Origin: Streptomyces sp. NBC_01296
GTDB lineage: Bacteria > Actinomycetota > Actinomycetes > Streptomycetales > Streptomycetaceae
Direction of reading: 5' to 3'
DNA length: 64,000 nucleotides
Assembly (NCBI RefSeq): GCF_035984415.1
Contig: NZ_CP130720.1
Location: 5,022,001-5,086,000, forward strand
The position numbers and the translations under genes were made by a program. The notes below the pieces were generated by a model. It worked only from the letters and a program-made list of their open reading frames with translations. It was not told the DNA's origin and made no database searches. Shown here in pieces: positions 35,875 through 44,865 of this stretch; position 1 is the stretch's first letter, and each line of letters begins with the position of its first letter.

Positions 35875-36093
35875 TTGAACGGCACCTCCGCCTTCTTCTG
35901 GTTCTGTCTCTCTGCGTGTCTGATGGTGAGCAGACTGCCACCGAAGGGCGGGGCGGCGCCGGAGAACGGCCCGGAAACGCAGACGCGCGGGACGGCGGGG
36001 CCGGCGGACCGGCCTCGCCATCCCGCGCGCTGGCGGCTCCCGAACCGGGTCATCGGGGACGCCGGTTGCGGCGATGGCGGTTCGGTGGAGCGG

Positions 36094-36157
36094 TGAATCC
36101 GTGGTGCCGTGAATCCGTGAATCGGTGAAGCCGTGAACCGGTGAAGCCGTGGATCAG
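36094..36157. repeat. Eight degenerate 8-bp tandem repeats (TGAAnCCG-like)
   Basis: TGAATCCG, TGGTGCCG, TGAATCCG, TGAATCGG, TGAAGCCG, TGAACCGG, TGAAGCCG, TGGATCAG run head to tail and end inside the GPP34 stop codon. The 279-bp gap 35875-36153 otherwise holds no gene. Confidence 0.7.
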
Positions 36158-36894
36158 TGCGCGGCCGCGCGGGCCATCGCGCCCGTCCGGCGTGCCTGCA
36201 GCGGAACGCCGTTCGCCGTGGCCCGGGCGGGCGGCGGCGGCGCCGGTGCGCGGTCACGGCGCGGCTGCGCAGCCGCGCCGTTCTGGACGTCCATGACGGC
36301 ATGCGCCACGAGTCCGCCCATCGGGTCGTGCCGGATCAGGTCCCGCAGCCGGGACCTGGACGACCGCCCCTCGTTGCCGGGGTACAGGTGCTTGCCGAGT
36401 CCGACCGCGTGGGCCAGTGCGGCGAGCGCCGCGGTCCGCGGGTCCGGCGGTACACCGGTGCGGATCGCACTGTCGAGCCGGGCGCGGATCTCCCGGCTGA
36501 TCGCCGTGTCGGTCGCCTGGTAGCGAGTCGTCGGCAGCACTCCGCACATCTGTCCCGCGACGGCATGCACCATGCCGCAACGCTCCAGATGAGCGAGGTA
36601 AATCTGGCGGAGCCCCAACCGGGGTCCGCCGATCCAGTGGACGGCCCGTACCGGGCTGCCGCGCCTGCGCAGCAGTTCCAGTGCGGAGTCCAGAGTCGGA
36701 TCTCCTGTCGGCCGTGGCATCACCACGGCGATACGATCCCCGTCAGGGGCTATCCGTCCTGCCAGAGCCAGCTCTACTAGCTGTGCCCCGGCCAGGCCGA
36801 GGTCGAGCGACTGCGGCTGCGCCGTGGTACCCGTGGTCGGGTCCAAAGCGAGCAGCAGAAGCTCCTCCGGAATTGTTCTGCGGCTCCTGCCCAT
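36154..36894 (-). CDS. GOLPH3/Vps74-like (GPP34) protein
   Basis: 246 aa. TIPEELLLLALDPTTGTT start, GLAGAQLVELALAGRI, and the Arg-rich tail are typical of bacterial GPP34 proteins, homologous to the eukaryotic Golgi PI4P-binding protein. Often linked to XRE/DUF397 regulators in Streptomyces, as here. Membrane-surface association is presumed; role unknown. GGGAGG lies just upstream of ATG 36894. Confidence 0.85.
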   Translation of the reverse strand: MGRSRRTIPEELLLLALDPTTGTTAQPQSLDLGLAGAQLVELALAGRIAPDGDRIAVVMPRPTGDPTLDSALELLRRRGSPVRAVHWIGGPRLGLRQIYLAHLERCGMVHAVAGQMCGVLPTTRYQATDTAISREIRARLDSAIRTGVPPDPRTAALAALAHAVGLGKHLYPGNEGRSSRSRLRDLIRHDPMGGLVAHAVMDVQNGAAAQPRRDRAPAPPPPARATANGVPLQARRTGAMARAAAH

Positions 36895-37081
36895 CCATGC
36901 CTCCCCGCGTGGATGAGTGACAGGGTGACGCCTCTCACATTCATCTGTCGAGAGCGCCTGGTCGCTTTGTGGGGGAACCCGCAGCTATGTCGTTCTCGTC
37001 TAGCACGGGGGCGATGCCCCCTAGACGGGACACTGTTAGACATTCGGACAGCCGGACGTGGTGGCGATCGAGGAGGAACTG

Positions 37082-39970
37082 GTGGCGGGCGAGTCCCCCG
37101 ACAAGTCGGTTGATGAAGGAGCGTCGGGGGCGGCGATGTCCTCCGCGGAGCGTGACCCGAGGTTGTCTGTGTTCCGGCCGCGGGAACCCGAGTCCGGGAC
37201 CGCCTCTGCCCCTGGTTCGGGCTCCGGCTCGGGCTCGGGCTCCGGCTCGGGCTCCGGCTCGGGCGAAGGCAAGAGCCGCGATCCGCTGCGCGAGGCGGTG
37301 GCGGCGTGGGTGGCGACGACCGACGCGGAAGCCGATGGCTCCGCCGCGGAGCCGGAGCCGGGCGCCGGGTCCTCCGGACGGGTGGACTCCGAGCCCGCGG
37401 CCGACAGCGGGCGCACCGCGGTCTCCCGCACGCCGAAGCGGGACGCAGCCGCGGATGACGCCGACGCCGGCTCCGCTCCCGACGCCGATTCCGCTTCTGG
37501 CTCGGATCCCGCTTCTGCGGACGAGCCGTCGGACGCCGAGAAGCCGCGCTCGGGGTCGGCTGCCGCCAAGGGCGGTAAGGATGCCCCCGCGTCCGAGGCT
37601 GCAAAGCCGACGGCCGCCGCTGCGTCGGCCGAGAAGCCGATCTCGGATTCCGCTTCGGCTTCCGCGGACAAGCCTGCGGAAGCCGCGCGCGGGGCTTCCG
37701 GTTCGAGGCCGGCAGCTGCCGAGGCATCTGCCGACAAGCCGGCCGACAGCGAGCGCACCGCGGTCTTCCGCGCCGTGAAGCCGGGATCGTCGCCTGCGTC
37801 CGCTTCGGCTGCGGCCAAGGGCGGTACGGACGCCGCTGCCGCGGACAAGCCGACGGAAGACGCTGCGAAGGCGTCGGCCGACAGCGAGCGCACCGCGGTC
37901 TTCCGCGCCGTGAAGCCGGGGAGCGGTACGGGTGCCCCGGCGTCCGGCGCCAAGAAGCCGGTCGACGGCGACCGGAGCCCTGCCGGGGGTTCCGCTTCCG
38001 GTGCCGGCAAGGGCGCGGCCCCCGCGGATGCGGGGGACAGCGAGCGCACCGCCGTGTTCCGGGCGCCGAAGCTGGATTCCGCTTCGGGTGCCGCGAAGGC
38101 GCCTGCTGCGGGCAAGGCTTCCGACGGGCCGGCGGACAGTGAGCGCACTGCCGTCTTCCGCGCGCCGAAGTTGGATTCCGCTTCGGGTGCCGCGAAGGCG
38201 CCTGCTGCGGGCAAGGCTTCCGACGGGCCGGCGGACAGTGAGCGCACTGCCGTCTTCCGCGCGCCGAAGTTGGATTCCGCTTCGGGTGCCGCGAAGGCAG
38301 CCCCGGCTGCTGCCGGGAAGCCCGCCGAGGAGGCGGGCGACAGCGAGCGCACCGCCGTCTTCCGGGCCGTGAAGCCGGATGCGAAGGCTCCGGACGCTAA
38401 GGCCCCGGACGCGAAGGCGTCGCCCAAGGCATCGGCCCCGACCTCGTCTCCGGCCCCGGCCCCGGCCCCGGAGAAGCCCGCCGCCTCCCGCCCCGTGCCG
38501 CCGAAGGCGGTCGGCGGGGAGCGGGCCAGTACGTTCGTACCGCTGCGCAAGGACCAGGGACCGGCGGCCAAGCCCGCGGCTTCGGCGTCGGCATCGCCGG
38601 CCGCCCAGGCCCCGGCCCCGGCGCCCGCCGCGCCGAAGCCGGTCGTCCCCGAGCGGACCGAGCGGACCACGCAGCAGCCGCTGCCGCCCAAGCCGCCGCT
38701 CGACATGCTCGCGGACCTCACCAACAACCCGCCCCCGCCGCCGAGCCCCCTGCGCACGGCGGTGCGGCGGTTCAAGATCTACGCCCCGCTGGTCGCGCTT
38801 CTCGTGATCATCCTCGCCGTCGTCCAGCTCGTGCGCCCGCTGCCCGAGCCGAAGCTCACGATGACCGCGAAGTCCTCGTACACCTTCGACGGCGGCAACC
38901 CGGTCCTGCCCTGGCCGAAGGAGGGCCAGGGCTACATGGCCGCCGCGGGCCTCGGCACCGTCGGCAGCTTCGGCGAGCAGAAGCCGATCGCCATCGGCAG
39001 CGTCGCGAAGACGATGACGGCGTACGTGATCCTGAAGAACCACCCCCTCAAGAAGGGGGAGCAGGGTCCGATGATCGACGTCGACAAGACGGCGGTCGAG
39101 GACGGCGCCAAGAGCTCCGAGGGCGAGTCCACGGTCGACACGCTCAAGGCGGGCGGCAAGATCTCGGAGTACAACGCCCTCGCCGCGATCATGATCCCCT
39201 CGGCCAACAACGTCGCGAGGCTGCTCGCGCGCTGGGACGCCGGCGGCGACCAGGACGCGTTCGTCAAGAAGATGAACGACGCCGCCAAGGAACTCGGCAT
39301 GACCAACACCACGTACACGGACCCCTCGGGCCTGGACGCGACCACGGTCAGCACCGCCGAGGACCAGGTCAAGCTCGGTCTCAAGGTCGTGGAGATGCCC
39401 GAGCTGGTCGCCATCACCAAGATGGGTGAGTGGATCGACCCCTCCGGCAAGAAGTGGCGCAACTACAACACCCTCATCCCGGGCAACGGCGCGCTCGGCA
39501 TCAAGACCGGCTCCACCACCAAGGCCGGAGGCAACCTGCTCTTCGCCGCCGAGAAGCAGGTCGGCAAGACCAAGCAGCTGATCGTCGGCGCGGTGCTCGG
39601 CCAGTACGGCGTCCCCATCCTCGACACCGCCATCGCGGCGAGCAAGCAGGTCATGCTGGCCACGCAGAAGATGCTGGTGAGCGCGCCCGTCGTGAAGAAG
39701 GGCGACGTCGTCGGGTACGTGGACGACGGCCTCGGCGGGCACACCCCGGTCATCGCGACCGCTGACGTGGAGGCGGTCGGCTGGCCGTCGCTCACGGTCA
39801 ACATCAAGCTGGCCGGCGGGGACGGCAAGCTCCCGCAGACCGCCAAGGCGGGCACCGAGATCGGCGTGCTGACCGTCGGCGAGGGGGCCAGCCAGGTGAA
39901 GGTGCCGGTGGCGCTGCAGAGCGATCTCGCCGCGCCCGGCATCGGCAGCAAACTGACCCGTGTCGGCTGA
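37082..39970 (+). CDS. Membrane-anchored D-alanyl-D-alanine carboxypeptidase with repeat-rich N-terminus
   Basis: 962 aa. GTG 37082 is set by AGGAGG at 37071-37076. Residues 1 to about 560 are low complexity (Ala/Lys/Ser/Pro) and contain six exact SERTAVFRA units plus two degenerate ones. A single transmembrane helix (YAPLVALLVIILAVVQLV, about 567-590) follows, then a peptidase S11 (DacA/PBP5-like) domain: Ser640/Lys643 in GSVAKTMTAYV, SANN (Ser707) and KTG (Lys808). The topology puts the repeats in the cytoplasm and the enzyme outside. Trims peptidoglycan stem peptides. Confidence 0.9.
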   Translation: MAGESPDKSVDEGASGAAMSSAERDPRLSVFRPREPESGTASAPGSGSGSGSGSGSGSGSGEGKSRDPLREAVAAWVATTDAEADGSAAEPEPGAGSSGRVDSEPAADSGRTAVSRTPKRDAAADDADAGSAPDADSASGSDPASADEPSDAEKPRSGSAAAKGGKDAPASEAAKPTAAAASAEKPISDSASASADKPAEAARGASGSRPAAAEASADKPADSERTAVFRAVKPGSSPASASAAAKGGTDAAAADKPTEDAAKASADSERTAVFRAVKPGSGTGAPASGAKKPVDGDRSPAGGSASGAGKGAAPADAGDSERTAVFRAPKLDSASGAAKAPAAGKASDGPADSERTAVFRAPKLDSASGAAKAPAAGKASDGPADSERTAVFRAPKLDSASGAAKAAPAAAGKPAEEAGDSERTAVFRAVKPDAKAPDAKAPDAKASPKASAPTSSPAPAPAPEKPAASRPVPPKAVGGERASTFVPLRKDQGPAAKPAASASASPAAQAPAPAPAAPKPVVPERTERTTQQPLPPKPPLDMLADLTNNPPPPPSPLRTAVRRFKIYAPLVALLVIILAVVQLVRPLPEPKLTMTAKSSYTFDGGNPVLPWPKEGQGYMAAAGLGTVGSFGEQKPIAIGSVAKTMTAYVILKNHPLKKGEQGPMIDVDKTAVEDGAKSSEGESTVDTLKAGGKISEYNALAAIMIPSANNVARLLARWDAGGDQDAFVKKMNDAAKELGMTNTTYTDPSGLDATTVSTAEDQVKLGLKVVEMPELVAITKMGEWIDPSGKKWRNYNTLIPGNGALGIKTGSTTKAGGNLLFAAEKQVGKTKQLIVGAVLGQYGVPILDTAIAASKQVMLATQKMLVSAPVVKKGDVVGYVDDGLGGHTPVIATADVEAVGWPSLTVNIKLAGGDGKLPQTAKAGTEIGVLTVGEGASQVKVPVALQSDLAAPGIGSKLTRVG
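38072..38269. repeat. Two identical 99-bp tandem units inside the carboxypeptidase gene
   Basis: Units 38072-38170 and 38171-38269 are nearly identical (33 codons each), ending in SERTAVFRAPK; a third, partial unit follows from 38270. Near-identity at nucleotide level points to recent duplication. Confidence 0.85.
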
Positions 39971-40001
39971 TCGCCGGCATCGGTGAGCTGACCGCGTGAT
40001 T

Positions 40002-40029
40002 CGGCGCCCCGGGCAACCCCGGGGCGCCG
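40002..40029. terminator. Hairpin terminator after the carboxypeptidase gene
   Basis: CGGCGCCCCGGG pairs perfectly with CCCGGGGCGCCG (12-bp stem, 4-nt loop CAAC), 31 nt after the stop. Confidence 0.75.
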
Positions 40030-40123
40030 TCGCGCGTCTAGCGACCCGGGAACGGGACCCGAGAAGGGCCGCAGATGTTCGATCGATGTGCCGGGAAGTC
40101 CGGGAAGTCCGGGGAGTACGGCA

Positions 40124-42058
40124 GTGACCACTGCTGAACAGCAGAGCCAGAGCCAGAGCCAGAGCCGGAGCGCACCAGCCGCCACCGGCGGATCCGGTGT
40201 GCCCGAGGCCGGCCCGGGCTCCGCTTCCGGCTCCGTCCCCGCTCCCGCTCCCGCTTCCGCGCCCGGCGGCATAGGGGCCGCGGGGGTCCTCGGCTGGGCC
40301 CGCCGGCACCCGGTGCTGGTGGCCACCGTGTTCGCCGCGGTCCTGCACGTCGTCTGGTTCTTCAGCTTCGCCAACAGCGGCGGCGACCTGGCCGCGCAGG
40401 ACGCCTGGGCCGAGTTCGTCGGCCGCCATCCGGACTCGGCGTACAACCTCGCCTGGTACGGCGGCATGCACCCCGTCTCGTACAGCGTGGTGTCCCCGTA
40501 CGTGATGTACATGATCGGCGTGCGGACCACGATGATGGTCGCCGGTACGGTCTCGGCCGGGCTGCTCGCGCTGATCCTGACCCGCTGCCGCGGTACCGTC
40601 CGCGAGCCGCTGTGGCCGGCCCTGGCCGGGGTGTACGGGCTGCTCTGCAACGCCCTGTCCGGCCGGGTCACCTTCGGCCTCGGGGCGATGTTCGCCCTCG
40701 GTGCCGTCGCCGCCGTCTTCTGCTGGCCCCGCAAATGGGCCGAGCGGCGCTGGGCCAAGGCCGCGGTGGCGGCTCCGCTCGCCGGGCTCGCGACCGCCTC
40801 CAGCCCCGTCGCCGGGCTGTTTCTCGGGGTGATCGCGGCCGCTCTGTTCCTGTCCGGGCGGCGCCCCGGGGCGTACGCGCTGGGGCTGGCCCCGGCGGCG
40901 GTGGTCGGGCTGTCGGCCTGGCTGTTCCCGTTCTCCGGGACGCAGCCCATGAAGCTCGGCTCGGCCGCGCCGCCGTTCCTGTTCGGGCTGGCGATCCTGT
41001 TCCTCGTACCGAAGCGGTGGAAAACGGTCCGGATCGCCTCCGCGGTCTACGCCTTCGGGGTCCTGCTGACCTGGGCCATCGACTCCCAGGTCGGCTCGAA
41101 CGTCACCCGGCTGGTCATGCTGTTCGGCGGGGCCGTGCTGCTCGCGGCCCTCCCGTACGCGGTCCCGCGCACCCGGCACTGGTACGCGGTGCTGCTCGCG
41201 TTCGCCGGGATCAACATCTGGATCACCGCCAACAGCATCACGGACATCGTCCGCACCACCCCGGTGGCCGCCTGGAACCGGGAGCTGGCCCCGCTGGTCG
41301 ACCAGCTGAAGAAGGAGGGCGCCGACCGCGGCCGGGTCGAGGTGGTCCCGGCCAGCAGTCACCGCGAGTCCTCGGCCTTCCCCGCGTACGTGAACCTGGC
41401 GCGCGGCTGGAACCGGCAGGCGGACCTCGAGCGGAACCCGCTCTTCTACGACGACACCCTCACGGCCGACAGCTACCGGGAGTGGCTGGACCGCTGGGCC
41501 GTGCACTACGTGGTGCTGCCGGCCGACAAACCCGATTCGGGCGGGGAAGACGAGGCGAAGCTGGTGCGCGCGGGGCTCCCGTACCTGCAGCAGGTGTGGG
41601 GCGACGCGAACTGGCGGCTCTTCAAGGTGGACGCGCCGACGGACCTGGTGTCCGGGCAGGCGACGGTGGTGCGGGCCGGCGCGGACCAGCTGGTCGTCGA
41701 CGTGAAGGCGGCCGGGCGGGTGCTCGTACGGATCCCGCACTCGCCGTGGCTGGGGCTGGTGGACGGTGCGGGCAAGGCGGTGCCGCCGCCGCAGGAGACG
41801 TTCGCCTCGAAGGCGCGCAGCGGGGGCGGCGGCTCGGGCTCGGGCACGCTGCCGAAGGAGTACGCGAACACGGCCGGGTGCCTGTTCAAGGCCGCTCCGG
41901 ACACCGAGGGCGACGTGTGGACGGAGCTGCTGGCGCCGGGGCCGGGGGTGTACCGGGTGGCGGCGAAGTACCAGCTGCCGCGGGGGACGCCGTGCCCGGA
42001 GGAGCTGACCCGCTGGGCGGCGGGGGCGGCGCAGCGTCCGGCGGCGCCGCGTCCCTGA
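40124..42058 (+). CDS. Polytopic membrane protein (GT-C-like topology)
   Basis: 644 aa. Short Gln/Ser and Pro/Ala-rich leader, about ten to twelve membrane helices (HPVLVATVFAAVLHVVWFF ... WYAVLLAFAGINIWITANSI), then a soluble C-terminal domain of about 230 aa (TADSYREWLDRWAVHYVVLP; VLVRIPHSPWLGLV). The layout resembles GT-C glycosyltransferase-like proteins using polyprenyl-linked sugars, but no catalytic Asp motif was confirmed. GTG 40124 is set by GGGGAG at 40111-40116. Neighbour of a wall enzyme, so an envelope role is likely. Confidence 0.6.
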   Translation: MTTAEQQSQSQSQSRSAPAATGGSGVPEAGPGSASGSVPAPAPASAPGGIGAAGVLGWARRHPVLVATVFAAVLHVVWFFSFANSGGDLAAQDAWAEFVGRHPDSAYNLAWYGGMHPVSYSVVSPYVMYMIGVRTTMMVAGTVSAGLLALILTRCRGTVREPLWPALAGVYGLLCNALSGRVTFGLGAMFALGAVAAVFCWPRKWAERRWAKAAVAAPLAGLATASSPVAGLFLGVIAAALFLSGRRPGAYALGLAPAAVVGLSAWLFPFSGTQPMKLGSAAPPFLFGLAILFLVPKRWKTVRIASAVYAFGVLLTWAIDSQVGSNVTRLVMLFGGAVLLAALPYAVPRTRHWYAVLLAFAGINIWITANSITDIVRTTPVAAWNRELAPLVDQLKKEGADRGRVEVVPASSHRESSAFPAYVNLARGWNRQADLERNPLFYDDTLTADSYREWLDRWAVHYVVLPADKPDSGGEDEAKLVRAGLPYLQQVWGDANWRLFKVDAPTDLVSGQATVVRAGADQLVVDVKAAGRVLVRIPHSPWLGLVDGAGKAVPPPQETFASKARSGGGGSGSGTLPKEYANTAGCLFKAAPDTEGDVWTELLAPGPGVYRVAAKYQLPRGTPCPEELTRWAAGAAQRPAAPRP

Positions 42059-42205
42059 CCGGGAGGCGGCTCGGGCGGATCGGGCTGCTCGCCCGGATCG
42101 GGCTGCTCGGGAGTTTTTTACGTACGGTCCGGGTGCGTTGCTGCGCATATCTGCATACCATCCCAATAGTCCGATTGGGTGCTTCCTGAGGGAGTTGACG
42201 ACGGG

Positions 42206-42409
42206 ATGAGCAAAGAGCAGCAGAAGCAGGATTTCCGAAAGGCCCACCAGGCCCAGGAGCCGGATCGGCCGCCGCGCCCGGCAGGCCACGACTTCGACGG
42301 GCGGTTGCGGAGCAAGGTCAAGGGCGGAGCGCACACGAAGGCGGCCCTCAAGCGGGCCGGTACTCCGCAGGGTGACCGCATCGGCGAACGCAGCAGAGGC
42401 CTGAGCTGA
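42206..42409 (+). CDS. Small hydrophilic hypothetical protein
   Basis: 67 aa, highly charged, no membrane segment: MSKEQQKQDFRKAHQAQEP ... GHDFDGRLRSKVKGGAHTKAAL. No family recognised. Preceded by an AT-richer stretch (42110-42180), plausibly its promoter, and a GAGGGAG about 12 nt upstream. Confidence 0.5.
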   Translation: MSKEQQKQDFRKAHQAQEPDRPPRPAGHDFDGRLRSKVKGGAHTKAALKRAGTPQGDRIGERSRGLS

Positions 42410-42662
42410 TCCCACGCCCCACGTCGCCAGTCGATGGACGCCAGCCCTTCCGGTTCCGGCCGGGAGGGCTTTCGTACGTCTCCGATCAGGGACTTTGGTC
42501 CTTGGTGGGTACGCGGGCCAGGATCCGGACAACTGTTACATTGCCGACGGATGGCCAAAACATGACCCTCGTAGCGTCGGGGTTGTCGCCAGGGCGAACC
42601 GCACCGAATGCGGTCGGACCGGACCGAGACCAGAGGCGACTGCGACCCGAGGGGTACCACTC

Positions 42663-43028
42663 ATGCGCGCCACCTTCCGTACCGCCGCCGGCGCCGCCGG
42701 CGCCGTCACGGCACTGGCCCTCCCGGCCGCCCAGGCCTTCGCCGCCGACACCCCTTCCGCGGAGGCCCAGCCGATCGAGCGCGAGGCGCTGCGCACCGTG
42801 AACCTGGAGTTCGTCCTGAACCCGGACGGCAGCCTGAAGGGGCGGACCGGGGGCGCGGCGAAGCCGGAGCCCGAGAAGGCGACTCCGAAGGGCGGCGTCC
42901 GCGCGGGCGCCGAGAAGGCCGGTGCCTCCGGTGACGGCGCAGCGCTGATCGCGGGCGGCGCCGGCCTGGTCTCCGCGGGCGCCGCGGGCCTCGGCTTCAC
43001 GGTGTTCCGCCGCCGCTCCGAGCGCTGA
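42663..43028 (+). CDS. Small exported protein with C-terminal anchor, next to class F sortase
   Basis: 121 aa. Signal peptide MRATFRTAAGAAGAVTALAL...AFAAD, a short mature region (REALRTVNLEFVLNPDGSLK), an Ala/Lys/Pro linker, and a C-terminal hydrophobic helix with basic tail (GLVSAGAAGLGFTVFRRRSER). This resembles a sortase cell-wall sorting signal minus a canonical LPxTG. It lies 62 bp upstream of the sortase gene in the same direction, so may be its partner. Confidence 0.65.
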   Translation: MRATFRTAAGAAGAVTALALPAAQAFAADTPSAEAQPIEREALRTVNLEFVLNPDGSLKGRTGGAAKPEPEKATPKGGVRAGAEKAGASGDGAALIAGGAGLVSAGAAGLGFTVFRRRSER

Positions 43029-43090
43029 CCCCGCCACCACCCCGGCCGTCGGGCATCCGCCCGGCGGCCCGCCCCTGCCAGGAGAACTCC

Positions 43091-43708
43091 ATGCCGAGCA
43101 CCCTCGTGCCGCGCACGCGCCGCCTGATCGTGACGACCACCCTGGCGGCATCCGTCACGGCCGCCCTGACCGCCTGCGGTACCCGGCTCCCCCCGGACCC
43201 CAAGGTCGCCAGCACCTCCGCAGCCCCCGTCGCGCACACCACCGCGGCCCTCCCCCCGTCGAAGCCGACCGCTATGAAGATCGACGCGGCGGGCGTGGAC
43301 GCGAAGAGGATGGTCGACCTCGAGGTGGACGCCGCCACCGGCGAACTCGGCGTGCCGAACGCCGACACGGACGCGAACAGCCCCGGCTGGTGGACCGGGG
43401 GCGTCACCCCGGGCGAGAAGGGCGTCTCCGTCCTCGTCGCGCACTTCGACACCAAGCACGGCCCGGCCCTGATGAAGGACGTCAAGAAGATCAAGCTGGG
43501 CGATCTCATCGAGGTGCCGCGCGAGGACGGCAGGACCGCCAAGTTCAAGATCCGCGAGATCGAGGACGTCAACAAGAAGGACTTCCCGACCGACAAGGTC
43601 TACGCCGACACGCAGCGCCCCGAACTCCGCCTGCTGACCTGCGGCGGCGAGATCAAGGACGGCCACCGCACGAACAACATCATCTTCTACGCCGACCTGA
43701 CCCCCTGA
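43091..43708 (+). CDS. Class F sortase
   Basis: 205 aa. N-terminal signal/lipobox-like segment (LAASVTAALTAC), then the sortase barrel: NSPGWWTGGVTPGEKGVSVLVAHFDT (His118), LLTCGG (Cys184) and GHRTNNIIFYADL (Arg193), the catalytic triad of class F enzymes. Joins sorting-signal proteins to cell-wall precursors or pili in other classes; class F substrates are poorly known. Ends at a strong terminator. Confidence 0.85.
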   Translation: MPSTLVPRTRRLIVTTTLAASVTAALTACGTRLPPDPKVASTSAAPVAHTTAALPPSKPTAMKIDAAGVDAKRMVDLEVDAATGELGVPNADTDANSPGWWTGGVTPGEKGVSVLVAHFDTKHGPALMKDVKKIKLGDLIEVPREDGRTAKFKIREIEDVNKKDFPTDKVYADTQRPELRLLTCGGEIKDGHRTNNIIFYADLTP

Positions 43709-43749
43709 CCGGCGCCGACACCCCGTCAGCCGCGCGACGCCCCACGGAA

Positions 43750-43780
43750 AAGGGCACCTACTGACCCAGTAGGTGCCCTT
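43750..43780. terminator. Strong bidirectional terminator between sortase and tRNA-Arg
   Basis: AAGGGCACCTACTG pairs perfectly with CAGTAGGTGCCCTT (14 bp, ACC loop), between the convergent sortase and tRNA genes. Confidence 0.85.
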
Positions 43781-43789
43781 GTCCCTGTG

Positions 43790-43862
43790 TGCCCCCGGCA
43801 GGATTCGAACCTGCGACACCCGCTTTAGGAGAGCGGTGCTCTATCCCCTGAGCTACGAAGGC
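43790..43862 (-). tRNA. tRNA-Arg (anticodon CCT)
   Basis: 73 nt on the minus strand. Acceptor stem GCCTTCG/CGGGGGC, D-arm TAGCTCAGGGGATAGAGCA, anticodon stem CCGCT/AGCGG around loop CTCCTAA (anticodon CCT), T-arm GCAGGTTCGAATCCTGC. CCA is not encoded. Reads AGG codons, rare in this genome. Confidence 0.95.
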
Positions 43863-44161
43863 CTGACCTCCGACAGCCTAGCGGATCGTGCTGCACGGAT
43901 GCGCCCCCATAAGCGAGGCTCGACCCCGGCCCGTGCACGAGCCGTGTCCGCTGCCCGACGCAGGACGTGACGGGCTGCCGGCGAGGGGACCTCGCCGTCG
44001 CCCAACCGCTCGGACGGCGACCGGTGTTCAGTGCGGCGGTCCCAACTCAACGGCTCGCATACCATCGTGCGGAACGTGGAAATGGCCGCGCCCGAGCTGC
44101 CTGCGCGCCCTCGGGTCCATCGTCGGCGAATGGCTTCTGCCCGAGAGTGAGGCGTGAACAG
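43863..44161. other. 299-bp intergenic region downstream of the tRNA 5' end
   Basis: No convincing gene. Base composition falls slightly towards the CdiI-like gene. It holds the tRNA-Arg promoter (minus) and presumably that of the gene at 44162. No duplicated tRNA 3' end (att site) was found. Confidence 0.4.
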
Positions 44162-44818
44162 GTGTCGCGGTCGAACGATCGTTTTTGTGAGCTGCGCCAG
44201 CTCCTGCGCTCTTATGAAGTGACCGGCTACGCCTTCGATGACACAGAGGGCAGCCCCGGAGCCGCGCTCGCCGCGTACCTCAGGCAAGCCGCGCTCGATC
44301 CCGCGCGCGCGGTGGAGGCCGTAGCGGAAATCGACGATCTCCTGGCAGTCGGCCTGTTCAGCGACGAGATCGCGGACGACGTCGATCTCTTGCCGCACAT
44401 CAACCCTCCCCGTGGGGAGACGGTCGAGAGATGCCTTGCCGTGGTGCGCGGTCACCTCCGGCAGTTCCTCGCAGAGCCAGTGGCCCCCTCCACGTTGCCT
44501 CCGCAAACCGCGTGGGAGTGGAGAGAGCGTTTTCCTGCTCTCTCGCACCTGCTGGGAGCCTACTTCCATCAGGATTTCTCGTTGGAGTACGCCTCGGACG
44601 AGGAGGCTCTGGACGACTACGTTTCGGGCGTTTCGGAGAGCGACCTCCGGAGCGTGGCGAATGAAATCCTTGAATTCTTGAGCATCAATGAATCGGATTC
44701 ACTGCTCAAGAAGTCGGCTGCGACGCTCGGGCTCAGCGTTTGCCCGCCCCCGGGGGTGCGGCTGCGCCGGTGGTTCGGGAATGTGCGGGAAACCGTCGTC
44801 CACTCGCTTCAGGGGTGA
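44162..44818 (+). CDS. CdiI-like contact-dependent inhibition immunity protein
   Basis: 218 aa. The C-terminal half has the CdiI_2-like pattern FPALSHLLGAYFHQDFSLEY followed by ASDEEALDDYVSGVSESDL; the N-terminal half (RQLLRSYEVTGYAFDDTEGS, RAVEAVAEIDDLLAVGLF) looks like a related helical unit. Base composition is clearly lower in GC than its neighbours (for example 44660-44720), suggesting transfer. No cognate toxin is next to it. GTG 44162 chosen; function as immunity is from family only. Confidence 0.65.
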   Translation: MSRSNDRFCELRQLLRSYEVTGYAFDDTEGSPGAALAAYLRQAALDPARAVEAVAEIDDLLAVGLFSDEIADDVDLLPHINPPRGETVERCLAVVRGHLRQFLAEPVAPSTLPPQTAWEWRERFPALSHLLGAYFHQDFSLEYASDEEALDDYVSGVSESDLRSVANEILEFLSINESDSLLKKSAATLGLSVCPPPGVRLRRWFGNVRETVVHSLQG

Positions 44819-44865
44819 CCAACCGGGGCCGACGCGCCCCATGCCGTCTGCAACGGGATGCATCC

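Noticed and set aside
36094..36157. CRISPR-like array
   Set aside because: Units are 8 bp with no spacers and no cas genes are present; simple tandem repeat. No CRISPR array was seen anywhere.
36941..42532. Very long open frame (1863 codons) on the minus strand
   Set aside because: It is antisense to the carboxypeptidase and membrane-protein genes, is rich in Arg/Gly/Leu from GC-rich complement and shows no domain. High GC content makes such frames common.
43790..44161. tRNA-Arg as an integration site for the accessory region
   Set aside because: The accessory genes lie on the 5' side of the tRNA, no integrase is seen and no duplicated tRNA 3' end was found in the window.
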